The notes below the pieces were generated by a model. It did not search any database. It worked only from the letters and a program-made list of their open reading frames with translations, and was not told the DNA's origin. Below are positions 15,148-23,754 of a stretch of 64,000 bases of DNA, piece after piece; the stretch's first letter is position 1, and the number at the start of each line of letters is the position of its first letter. A program made the translations under genes and the position numbers. The DNA is from Saprospiraceae bacterium (GTDB lineage Bacteria > Bacteroidota > Bacteroidia > Chitinophagales > Saprospiraceae). The stretch lies in NCBI GenBank assembly GCA_016712145.1, contig JADJRO010000001.1:2046501-2110500 (forward strand). The letters are read 5' to 3'.

Positions 15148-16733
15148 GAAATCAGTTTAAAATATGTTACAAGTGTTTCCTCAAACTGAACAGCTAACTT
15201 CGTGCTATCCAATTTCGAATTAAAATCAACAGCCTGTTCAAATGGAACTAACTCGCTTTGATGGGATCCTTCAAAATTAATTCTCAATCCAAGTTCCTGA
15301 ATGTACCATTCTGTTTCAATGGGTACTATTTGAATCCCTGCATCAAAATGAAAATTGGCTATTGTTGATTTAAATTTTCTATTCAAAGGTACAACACTAT
15401 CTTCAATACATAAACAATTTTCAGTCAACAAAATTTTACGTGTATGTTGAAATCCATTATGCCAGGTTACTCTGGCTTCAAGAGAATTTTTAGAAAAAGA
15501 AATTAGCTGTATCTTTGCTCGTTTTGCCATTCTGAATGCACCCCAAATCTGCGATTGATTTTCATTCTCATAACAAATTGTATTGTGTGAAGCGGTTGAT
15601 TTCTCAAACAATCTAATCAAATTGTTTTCATAAGTCGAAATGCCACAATCAACAAGGACGGCCTTGTCTTTATAATAAAGAACCAAATGCAACATGTCTG
15701 CATGGATATGTCCCGGTTGAAAAACTGGAATAACATGTCCACAATTTACAATCAAACAAAAATCATGCTGTTGCAGTTTCCTGTATCCACTTTCACTCAA
15801 TTCAATTTCCTTAAATGAAGTAACCAATCGTTTCCAAATGGATTGCAATTGAATGTAGTCTGGATTTTGTCCATAAGTAGAATCATTAAATAATGGAAAA
15901 TTTGATTGGTTCAACAACATTTGATCAGCCCATGAAACCATTTTTGAAATGAAATCCTTTAGCTTGGTTAAATCAGTTAATGGATTAAAATAAACCTCCG
16001 CAGTTTGATAAATTAACAAAAGACGGTATAGAATATGCAAATGGTAACTAGGGCTTTTCTCAAAATGTGCTCCATCACTTAAAAGTTGCTTATCTAGTTG
16101 CTCATTTAGTTTAATATAATAAAAATCAAACTTCACTTTTTCATTCAAGTAACAAAAAGCGAAGCAGAGTGCCATATAATTTTCAAGCAAATGATTGGCA
16201 TCCAAATGATATTCAATATTTGATTCCAAAAAATGTACCTGACGCTTTAATGCAAAGGTGATAGAAGGATCCAGGTCCTGATTGTAACTATTTATGAAAA
16301 GCAAACTGCTGACGATACGACGAGAAACAGGATAGGGTTCCAATTTCAAAACCCCCTTGAGAATATGATTGGAAATGTCTTTGAGTAAATCGCTTCGCTG
16401 ATTTATTGGAATGGAATCATCCAATAAATAGTCCATGTATTGTAAGTGATAATTCCAGAGCTTTCCATATTCTGAAAAATTCCAATCCACTGCGTTTTCA
16501 AATTCTTTGGTTTGATTGAGTAAATCAAAGCTTAAATGCCGGATGGACTGATTTCCGCAATATATATAAGGATATGAAATGGCTCTAAGGTCCCACTGCA
16601 ATAAATCCCATTTTTTATAATTTGCAATTCTATAAAAAAAAGTCCACTTGATGCGATAATACAGTTGATAATAAATTTGCCTGAATTTTAAAAAGCGAAG
16701 CGTATGAATATATAAAAGTGCTATTTTGATCAA
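15144..16733 (-). CDS. Heparinase II/III-fold protein in a biosynthetic locus
   Basis: 529 aa from a TTG start. The N-terminal alpha/alpha toroid begins IALLYIHTLRFLKFRQIYYQ and includes YHLDANHLLENYMALCFA. The C-terminal beta-sandwich includes GHIHADMLHLVLYYKDKAVLVDCGISTYENN, where family members carry metal or catalytic residues. The homologues in secretion loci are annotated as heparinase II/III or alginate lyase family. There is no signal peptide, so it appears cytoplasmic. Neighbours argue for a role in polymer synthesis or editing rather than nutrient degradation. It overlaps the downstream GT4 by 4 bp. Confidence 0.8.
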   Translation of the reverse strand: MIKIALLYIHTLRFLKFRQIYYQLYYRIKWTFFYRIANYKKWDLLQWDLRAISYPYIYCGNQSIRHLSFDLLNQTKEFENAVDWNFSEYGKLWNYHLQYMDYLLDDSIPINQRSDLLKDISNHILKGVLKLEPYPVSRRIVSSLLFINSYNQDLDPSITFALKRQVHFLESNIEYHLDANHLLENYMALCFAFCYLNEKVKFDFYYIKLNEQLDKQLLSDGAHFEKSPSYHLHILYRLLLIYQTAEVYFNPLTDLTKLKDFISKMVSWADQMLLNQSNFPLFNDSTYGQNPDYIQLQSIWKRLVTSFKEIELSESGYRKLQQHDFCLIVNCGHVIPVFQPGHIHADMLHLVLYYKDKAVLVDCGISTYENNLIRLFEKSTASHNTICYENENQSQIWGAFRMAKRAKIQLISFSKNSLEARVTWHNGFQHTRKILLTENCLCIEDSVVPLNRKFKSTIANFHFDAGIQIVPIETEWYIQELGLRINFEGSHQSELVPFEQAVDFNSKLDSTKLAVQFEETLVTYFKLIS

Positions 16734-16743
16734 TCGTTTGAAT

Positions 16744-17844
16744 TTAAATACCTACAAGAATCGTTGCAATTCGTTCAGCTGCATGACCATCCCATAATTC
16801 CGGTATCTGTCCCTTTTTTAAATTTCCAGAACGAATTTGATCCACATAAACTAGCGCATTTTGTACATCAAGGTCATCTATCAGAATATTTGTTCCAATT
16901 TCAACGGTCACTGGACGCTCAGTTGTTTTTCTAAATGTTAAACAGGGAATTTGCAAATAGGTAGATTCTTCTTGAATTCCTCCCGAATCTGTTAAAATTA
17001 AACTACACGCACTCATCAAACTAATAAATTCGAGATATGCAAGTGGCTCTGTAATAATCAAGTTTGGGATGGAATTAAATTGCTCGAGTAACTGAAAACG
17101 TTCCATGTTTTTCCGAGTTCGTGGATGAACAGGAAATACCAATGGAAAACGCTTGCATAATTCAACAATTAGGTCAAGCATTTTCTTTAATCCGTTTTGA
17201 TCGTCAACATTTGATGGACGATGCATTGTCATCATTGCAAATTCCTTGTTTCCCAGGTTGTAGGTAAGGGCTGTTTGCAAAGATTTTGCTTTAGGCAAAT
17301 AATAGTGCAAAGAATCAATCATGCAATTTCCTACAAAATGAATTTTCTGCTGAGGAATGTTTTCTTGTATAAGATTTAAATTTGCAGAAGCCTCGGTTGT
17401 GAATAAATATTCACTCAAACGATCTGTAAGGATTCTATTTATTTCCTCGGGCATGTGAAGATCATTGCTGCGAAGTCCAGCTTCTACGTGCGCTACCGGA
17501 ATTCTCAATCTAACCGCTGTTAAAGCGCACGCAATTGTGGAGGTGACATCCCCCACCACGACGATTAGGTCCGGTTGAACTTGCTCCAACACATTTTCAA
17601 ATGCAAGCATAATTTCTGCTGTCATTTTGGTGTGAGATCCTCCTGTTACACCTAAATAAAAATCAGGTTTGGGCAAAGCAAGTTGCTCAAAAAATACCGT
17701 ACTCATTTGTTTATCAAAATGCTGCCCGGTGTGAACAATAATAGATTCGATCTGTGGCCATGCTTTCAGCGCATTGTGCAAAGGAGCTACCTTCATAAAA
17801 TTTGGTCGCGCACCCACCACTTGTATAATTTTCATTGGACGCAT
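16744..17844 (-). CDS. wecB: Non-hydrolysing UDP-N-acetyl-sugar 2-epimerase (WecB/WbpI type)
   Basis: 366 aa. Family motifs are KIIQVVGARPNFMKVAP, VHTGQHFDKQMS, VVGDVTSTIA, HVEAGLRSNDLHMPEEINRI and LTDSGGIQEES. WecB converts UDP-GlcNAc to UDP-ManNAc; WbpI does the same on UDP-GlcNAc3NAcA, giving UDP-ManNAc3NAcA. Because the operon encodes the WlbA/B/C route, a WbpI role is plausible, but the sequence alone does not decide it. The preferred start may be Met4 at 17835. It abuts the fused oxidoreductase gene with no gap. Confidence 0.9.
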   Translation of the reverse strand: MRPMKIIQVVGARPNFMKVAPLHNALKAWPQIESIIVHTGQHFDKQMSTVFFEQLALPKPDFYLGVTGGSHTKMTAEIMLAFENVLEQVQPDLIVVVGDVTSTIACALTAVRLRIPVAHVEAGLRSNDLHMPEEINRILTDRLSEYLFTTEASANLNLIQENIPQQKIHFVGNCMIDSLHYYLPKAKSLQTALTYNLGNKEFAMMTMHRPSNVDDQNGLKKMLDLIVELCKRFPLVFPVHPRTRKNMERFQLLEQFNSIPNLIITEPLAYLEFISLMSACSLILTDSGGIQEESTYLQIPCLTFRKTTERPVTVEIGTNILIDDLDVQNALVYVDQIRSGNLKKGQIPELWDGHAAERIATILVGI

Positions 17845-19947
17845 CTATTGATTCTTTCCTTGAAGTTGATCAATGATATCAAAACACAAGGTACTAACAT
17901 GACACACTTCTTCAAAATACGAATTATTAAAATAGTCAGATTCAGGATTGAGTAATTCCTTGAATTGATGGTAATACCCTTTGTCTTGTGTTTGAAATAA
18001 ATGAACCGGAGAACGTAATCCAAAATTTCTGATTCGCTTAAAATTATGGAGTTCAATTACTTTATTTGTAAAAAAAACTTGAATAGTTTCTTTCTCTAGT
18101 TGCTTTGATCCATTGCCTAGATATTGAATGGTTGCCATACTCCCATTTGCATATTTCAGCTGGATGCTCAAGGTATCTGCTAATTGGGAATTTGTCTCTG
18201 TACCCATTGAGATTGTATTCAAAGCAATTACATTTGATTTTGTAAGGAAATTACACAGGTCAATAAAATGACATACTTCACCAAGTATTCTTCCACCACC
18301 AATTTCAGGATCCTGAACCCAATGTTTTGGATCAATATATCCAGCATTAATTACATAATTTATGCTTAATTGGTTTTCAACTCCTTTAATTAAATTGCAA
18401 ATCTTGGTAATTGATGGTGCAAACCGTCTGTTATAGCCTACCGCAAGTCTGCTATTGCCATTATAGGATGTCTGAATTTTTTTAAGATCTTCCCTTAGGA
18501 TGCATAGCGGTTTTTCAACAAACACTTGTTTCCCTGCTTCCAAACATTTAATAATCAAACTGGCATGCGCGTGGTGTCTGTTTGCAATGATTACTAAATT
18601 AATGTCTGGATTTAGAATCACGGCGTCCAGTTCAGAACTGATATTTTGAAATCCAAATTTTTTAGCAAGTTGACCCGCATTGGGGCGACTGCTGCACAAT
18701 GTGATCAATTCAACAGGAAATTTTTTAAGTTCAGGTAAAATAATGGATGAACAAAAATTTCCCGAACCTATCACTCCAATTCGAAATGGGCCTTTGCGAT
18801 CTTGATCTGAATTCAAAAAAATTGTCTGCCGATCTTTTAATGGACTCTCAGTTTGGTAATCAATTAAATTAGCATATTTCAATTGATCTAAGTTCATATA
18901 ATACGATTGTATCACCTGATCAAAGGATACGCGTTGTTTCACTAGTGGACTTAATTGCAGTTGACCCTGTTCCATCAATTGCAGGATTGCTTCCATATTG
19001 CTCTTTTCTGTCCATCTTACAAAGCCGATTGGGTAATCGATGGCCTTATCCTCGTAATCAGGATCATATCGTCCGGGGCCATAACTACATGCAACTTGAA
19101 AAGTAAGTTCTTTTTTATAAAATAAATCACGGCTGATTTCATTGCCAACAAGTCCGATTAAAATGATACGCCCACGTATTCTACACAATGCTGCAGCATC
19201 ATTAATCAAATCTTGTTTTGCACTTGCAGTTATGATCACTGCATCTGCTCCTATTCCTTTAAATTCAGATTGAAATAATTCTCCTGATTTGTGGATGCTG
19301 CTATTCAATGAACGGATTCCTAATTGTCTCGCAAGCTCTATGGAATCATCAGAAACATCCATACCGATCACCTCACATCCACTGGCTTTTAAAATTTGAC
19401 ATGCCAACAAACCAATTAAACCCAAACCCATAACCACAACGCGCTCTCCCAACTCAACATCAGCCAGCCGGATTCCTTGTAAAGCAATTGCAGCAAGCAA
19501 GGTCATTGCAGCATCTTCATTTGAAACTGAATCCGGTATTCTCGCACATAAATTTTTTGAAATGATATTATATTCTGCATGAAATCCATTGCAAACAACA
19601 CGATCTCCAATTTTAAATTCGTGGACCCCAGCACCAATTTCTCGAATGATCCCAACATTTGAATATCCCAATGGAATTGCCTGATCCAATTTAGCTTCAA
19701 CTGCTTTATACGTATTTAGTAAACCGTCGGTTTGAATTTTTTGAACCACCTGTTTAAATTTTTCAGGTTGCTGTGCAATTTTTTGGATCCAATTTGACTT
19801 TCCAAAGTGTACCAGCATTCGCTCAGTACCAGGAGATACCAACGAACACACAGACTCTACAAGTACAAAATTTTTACCAGCTGCCGGTTTTGGAATTTCT
19901 TCAAAAAATGTTTCACCGGATTTAAGACTTTGCATTAATAACTTCAT
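17845..19947 (-). CDS. Two-domain oxidoreductase: zinc-type alcohol dehydrogenase fused to Gfo/Idh/MocA
   Basis: 700 aa. Residues about 1-355 are a medium-chain dehydrogenase: LVSPGTERMLVHFGKSNW, then VVMGLGLIGLLACQILKASG as the NAD(P)-binding Rossmann. Residues about 385-700 are a Gfo/Idh/MocA enzyme: FRIGVIGSGNFCSSIILPEL, then GKQVFVEKPLCI. Proteins with this fusion (bi-domain-containing oxidoreductase) recur beside heparinase-fold and GT4 genes in polysaccharide loci, but no substrate is established. Sequential oxidation and reduction of one sugar nucleotide within one polypeptide is my inference. The stop of neuA and this start overlap by 4 bp. Confidence 0.88.
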   Translation of the reverse strand: MKLLMQSLKSGETFFEEIPKPAAGKNFVLVESVCSLVSPGTERMLVHFGKSNWIQKIAQQPEKFKQVVQKIQTDGLLNTYKAVEAKLDQAIPLGYSNVGIIREIGAGVHEFKIGDRVVCNGFHAEYNIISKNLCARIPDSVSNEDAAMTLLAAIALQGIRLADVELGERVVVMGLGLIGLLACQILKASGCEVIGMDVSDDSIELARQLGIRSLNSSIHKSGELFQSEFKGIGADAVIITASAKQDLINDAAALCRIRGRIILIGLVGNEISRDLFYKKELTFQVACSYGPGRYDPDYEDKAIDYPIGFVRWTEKSNMEAILQLMEQGQLQLSPLVKQRVSFDQVIQSYYMNLDQLKYANLIDYQTESPLKDRQTIFLNSDQDRKGPFRIGVIGSGNFCSSIILPELKKFPVELITLCSSRPNAGQLAKKFGFQNISSELDAVILNPDINLVIIANRHHAHASLIIKCLEAGKQVFVEKPLCILREDLKKIQTSYNGNSRLAVGYNRRFAPSITKICNLIKGVENQLSINYVINAGYIDPKHWVQDPEIGGGRILGEVCHFIDLCNFLTKSNVIALNTISMGTETNSQLADTLSIQLKYANGSMATIQYLGNGSKQLEKETIQVFFTNKVIELHNFKRIRNFGLRSPVHLFQTQDKGYYHQFKELLNPESDYFNNSYFEEVCHVSTLCFDIIDQLQGKNQ

Positions 19948-20639
19948 AAAGCCTGCATTAAAAATTGGGCAAATTGCAAATCCATTTCTGTATTAATGTC
20001 TAACGAACGTTCGTCAGGCATTATAAAAGCAGCACAGTTTTCATTTAATAATTGTTTTTTTTGAATCAACTCAATCTTTGAAGCATAAACAGCCCCATTC
20101 CGAACATACACGGGATCTAATTGATGGGCTGCCATACGACCATTTTCTGTTTCCACTAAAGGGACTAATAATCCGTGTTCTATTCGCTTAAATTTAATAG
20201 GATGAAGGTCATGAGGGACCCTTCTGACGCTTGCTGCACAATCGGCTTTGCTAGCTTCAAGGCATTCAATAACTGAATCAATGTCGTCATTTATTGTAAA
20301 AGGACTTGTAACTTGGATGATGACAACAAGATCAAAATTTAAGGAATTATGTTTTTCCAGAAATTCCAGTGCATGCTGCGTGTATTCCAGTGCGGTGGAT
20401 TGATCCGTGGAGAGAGATTCGGGTCTTTGAATGCAAAGTATTTTTGAGTTATAAAGTCTAGCATAACTCAAGATAGATTCATCATCAGAACTTACAGCAA
20501 TTGCAGTCAATTTTTTGGAATTTAAAGCAGCATCCAATGCATAACTTATCAAGGGTTCTCCATTGAGCTGCCGCATATTTTTTCCTGGAACTCTTTTTGA
20601 TCCTGCACGGGCTGGAATGATACCTAATACCTTACTCAT
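19944..20639 (-). CDS. neuA: CMP-N-acylneuraminate (nonulosonate) cytidylyltransferase
   Basis: 231 aa from the ATG at 20637-20639; a GTG at 20648 would overlap the previous gene. GIIPARAGSKRVPGKNMRQL is the CTP-binding loop, with AVSSDDESIL, VIIQVTSPFTINDDID and the metal region DERSLDINTEMDL. It activates a nonulosonic acid (sialic-acid-like) as CMP-sugar. With NeuB and NeuC in the same operon it completes a nonulosonate set. A specific product (Neu5Ac, legionaminic or other) cannot be read from sequence. Confidence 0.92.
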   Translation of the reverse strand: MSKVLGIIPARAGSKRVPGKNMRQLNGEPLISYALDAALNSKKLTAIAVSSDDESILSYARLYNSKILCIQRPESLSTDQSTALEYTQHALEFLEKHNSLNFDLVVIIQVTSPFTINDDIDSVIECLEASKADCAASVRRVPHDLHPIKFKRIEHGLLVPLVETENGRMAAHQLDPVYVRNGAVYASKIELIQKKQLLNENCAAFIMPDERSLDINTEMDLQFAQFLMQAL

Positions 20640-20640
20640 A

Positions 20641-21594
20641 TCAAACACTGGCTATGATTTGATCAATAATATAAGCCTCCGTTTTTTCAGAGGATTCTAA
20701 TGTTAAACCACCTATATGCGGTGTGATAATTAAATTATCATGTTGTTTATGATAATGATACAAGGTATCACTGAATTGAATTTCAGGTTCATTTCTCACA
20801 ACATCCAATGCAGCACCTGCCAATTGACCCGATTTCAAGGCATCAACGAGATCCTCTTCAATTACAAGATTTCCTCTAGACGTGTTGATCAGAAAAGCTC
20901 GCTTCTTTATTTTAGAAAAGAACTCTTTATTAATAAATCCTTCATTCCCCTCATTCAAATCAATGTGTATGCTAATAATATCTGATTCGGCTAACAAAGT
21001 ATCTAATTCACAAAATTGAATCTTATGATGCTGGATGTGTTTAGATTTATCGATTTCAAAACAACAAATTTTCATATCAAAAGCAATGGCATACTCTGCC
21101 ACAATTTTTCCCAATCTACCGTAGCCAATGATTCCCAAAGTCTTTTGGTATAATTCAGTCCCTTTGAATGCATTCCTGTTAAATTGATTTGAACTTACAT
21201 GGTTTGCTGCCGGAACAATGTTTCGTATTAAACACAACATCAATGCCATTGTATGCTCTGCTGTTGCACGAACCTCTTTCAAAAAACCAGTTGCTCCTTT
21301 TAAACTAATAACCCGGATATTATATCTATCACATGCTGCCAGGTCAATATGATCCAATCCAGTGACAGGAGTCGCAATAATTTTGCATCGTTGATGAGGA
21401 TCTAAATCGAATTCATGAATTCTAAAAGCAAGTTTAAAAAATAATACATCGCACTGCGTAAACACTTGCTTTAATTCTGAAGCTGTTATTTTTTGATAAA
21501 CCACATCAAAATTCAATTCCAACAATTGTTTGTTTTTGATAGCTAGTTCGTCTGGTTCAGCTACCCACACTACCGGTTTAAATTTTAAATTCAA
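20641..21594 (-). CDS. D-2-hydroxyacid dehydrogenase inside the nonulosonate set
   Basis: 317 aa. It starts at a TTG overlapping the neuC stop (TTGA). The NAD-binding domain has TLGIIGYGRLGKIVAEYA, and the catalytic set is Arg (INTSRGNLVIEEDL), Glu and His (NLIITPHIGGLT) typical of SerA/PdxB/2-hydroxyacid dehydrogenases. It may act on a sugar-derived acid, or recycle 2-hydroxyglutarate made when WlbA-type enzymes regenerate NAD with 2-oxoglutarate. Both are inferences. Its strict embedding between neuC and neuA argues for a pathway-specific job. Confidence 0.85.
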   Translation of the reverse strand: MNLKFKPVVWVAEPDELAIKNKQLLELNFDVVYQKITASELKQVFTQCDVLFFKLAFRIHEFDLDPHQRCKIIATPVTGLDHIDLAACDRYNIRVISLKGATGFLKEVRATAEHTMALMLCLIRNIVPAANHVSSNQFNRNAFKGTELYQKTLGIIGYGRLGKIVAEYAIAFDMKICCFEIDKSKHIQHHKIQFCELDTLLAESDIISIHIDLNEGNEGFINKEFFSKIKKRAFLINTSRGNLVIEEDLVDALKSGQLAGAALDVVRNEPEIQFSDTLYHYHKQHDNLIITPHIGGLTLESSEKTEAYIIDQIIASV

Positions 21595-22757
21595 TAGCTG
21601 ATTTTTTTATCAAATGTAAGCGGCAAGCTCGCTAAAGCATCTGCAATTCGAACACCTGCTTTCCCATCGCCATAAATAAATTCCGGTTTATACTTACCAT
21701 GATTTATCTGGGATTGGATTGCCTTTACTATTTCTTCCTGGTTGTATTCCACATGCAAGACATTGGCACCACGGGACCGTCCAGCTTGTCTGCTTCCGAT
21801 GTCTACCACTGGAATTCCCAAAAACGAGCTTTCACGGATGCCCACACTTGAATTTCCGATAAGGCATTTACACGATAATAAAAGCCTTAAAAAATCAGCA
21901 GGCTCCATATTTTTAAAGAAATGGATGTTAGAGTCTGGATACTTCTCACGAAACGCTCGAATCCCTTTAGAAGTTCCATCTGAACCTGCATCAACATTTG
22001 GCCAAAACCACAGACAGGATTTGTCCAATGCTTTAATGGCTTGCAAGCTAATTTCAATTTGTGAACGCGCTTCATGATATTCTGTTGTGACTGGATGTTG
22101 CAATACAACTACAAAATCATCTGGATTAAACCGATCGGTACCTACGCCGCCATATTTTGATAATGGATCAAAAATGGACTTTTCTTGTTGTATAACATCT
22201 AATGCAATATCCAAAGATGGACAGCCCGTAACGACCACGGATTCCACCGATTCTCCTAACCGAATCACACGCTGGTAGGCATCTTCAGATGCAACTAAAT
22301 GAAGGTCTGCAAGTTTTGTGATTGCGTGTCTAACTTTTTCATCAATGCTACCAGTTACTTCTCCACCTTGTATATGAATTAAAGGAATGTTCATATAACT
22401 TGAAGCAACTGCAGTTGCCATCGTTTCAAAACGATCAGCAATTGTTACTACGGCATCGGGTTTAAGATTTTCAAATACCGTTGCCAGTTCAAGAATTCCC
22501 AAGCCCGTTGTTTTAGCTTGTGCTGTAAGATTTTCGCCTTCCAGAACATTAAAAACTTTAGCAGCGATGCGAAATCCATCTTGTTCGATGTATTCAAATG
22601 CCTTACCATATCGGTCCAATAATGCGGATGCTGCCACAACCAATTGCAATTCAAGATCTTTATGATTTTGAATGGCAGTCAAAGCCGATTTAATCCTGCT
22701 ATAACTGGGTCTTGCTGTTATAACCACGCAAATTTTGCGTATTTCTTTACTCGACAT
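21591..22757 (-). CDS. neuC: Hydrolysing UDP-N-acetyl-sugar 2-epimerase (NeuC family)
   Basis: 388 aa. KICVVITARPSYSRIKSAL is the NeuC-type N-terminus; VVTIADRFETMATAVASSYM and HIQGGEVTGSIDEKVRHAI follow. LIGNSSVGIRESSFLGIPVVDIG is the nucleotide-binding stretch. NeuC releases UDP while epimerising to free ManNAc or a derivative, the substrate of NeuB. It overlaps neuB by 11 bp. Given the UDP-GlcNAc3NAcA genes immediately upstream, the sugar could carry extra groups. Confidence 0.9.
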   Translation of the reverse strand: MSSKEIRKICVVITARPSYSRIKSALTAIQNHKDLELQLVVAASALLDRYGKAFEYIEQDGFRIAAKVFNVLEGENLTAQAKTTGLGILELATVFENLKPDAVVTIADRFETMATAVASSYMNIPLIHIQGGEVTGSIDEKVRHAITKLADLHLVASEDAYQRVIRLGESVESVVVTGCPSLDIALDVIQQEKSIFDPLSKYGGVGTDRFNPDDFVVVLQHPVTTEYHEARSQIEISLQAIKALDKSCLWFWPNVDAGSDGTSKGIRAFREKYPDSNIHFFKNMEPADFLRLLLSCKCLIGNSSVGIRESSFLGIPVVDIGSRQAGRSRGANVLHVEYNQEEIVKAIQSQINHGKYKPEFIYGDGKAGVRIADALASLPLTFDKKISY

Positions 22758-23748
22758 CGGACCAGTTTATAAATTGATTTGCATGCAAGCCACGAACTAA
22801 TTTTTTACCTATTAATTTTTGGAATTCAGAAGCTGGAATTCCAAATCCAGCAGGTTTTTTGCTTTCCAAATCTGATTTTAATATCACATGACCGGCATCC
22901 AAGTGTTTTCTGGTTGCAAGCGACTTACCAAACAAGGTTCGCATTTCATTGAATTGATCGGAAGGCTCTTTTAATTCCGTTTGTCCACAAGCATTTTCAA
23001 CAAATTCAATTGACTCCACCAATTGCTTAACTTCTTCAATAGTTAATGAAGCAATTGCATCCGGACCAAACATGCGTTTATCAAAACAAACGTGAAATTC
23101 CAATAATTCTGCGCCCAAAGCGACTGCGCAGGTTCCAGCATAAATAGTTCCGGAATGATCAGAATAACCGACTGGCACTCCAAAACGTTGTTTCATTTCA
23201 GGTATCAAATGCAAACCTGTTTTTTCTGGTGGACATGGATACAAACTCGTGCATTGCATTACGCTAAGGTCAGATTGAAATGCTTTTAAAAAATTTACGG
23301 AATGCTCCAATTCCTTCCAATCACTCATACCACTCGAAAGAAGAATTGGTTTTCCGGTTTGTGCAATTCGATCAAGCAATAATAAATTATTAACATCCCC
23401 TGAACCAACTTTATACCGGTTTACATGGAGCCTTTCAAGCATTTCAACTGCAGCAATTGAAAAGGGTGTAGCTAAAAATTCCATGTCATTTTCTTCCACA
23501 TGTCTTTTAATATCCTGCCATTGCCCGAAACTAAATTCCATCCGTTTCCAATAATCTTTACGGGTTTTATCAACATATGAAAAAGGAATTCTAAATTTTT
23601 CAAATTCACTACTCTCCGCTTCAGCATTATGGATCTGAAATTTTATTGTTTGAACACCTGTTTCTGCAAGAGCATCAATAAATGAATGTAAAATTCCCAA
23701 ACTACCATCGTGCGCTTGAGCAATTTCTGCAATGAGTTGGGTTTTCAT
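22747..23748 (-). CDS. neuB: N-acetylneuraminate synthase family protein
   Basis: 333 aa. A TIM-barrel NeuB domain (about 1-260) opens LIAEIAQAHDGSLGILHSFI, contains TGVQTIKFQIHN, LLSSGMSDWKELE and GVPVGYSDHSG, and carries the PEP-binding region KVGSGDVNN. A C-terminal SAF (antifreeze-like) domain (about 275-333, RKHLDAGHVILKSDLESKKPA) is present, as in true NeuB. It condenses PEP with a 2-acetamido aldose to give a nonulosonic acid. It follows wlbA by 6 bp. Confidence 0.93.
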   Translation of the reverse strand: MKTQLIAEIAQAHDGSLGILHSFIDALAETGVQTIKFQIHNAEAESSEFEKFRIPFSYVDKTRKDYWKRMEFSFGQWQDIKRHVEENDMEFLATPFSIAAVEMLERLHVNRYKVGSGDVNNLLLLDRIAQTGKPILLSSGMSDWKELEHSVNFLKAFQSDLSVMQCTSLYPCPPEKTGLHLIPEMKQRFGVPVGYSDHSGTIYAGTCAVALGAELLEFHVCFDKRMFGPDAIASLTIEEVKQLVESIEFVENACGQTELKEPSDQFNEMRTLFGKSLATRKHLDAGHVILKSDLESKKPAGFGIPASEFQKLIGKKLVRGLHANQFINWSDVE

Positions 23749-23754
23749 TGTATT

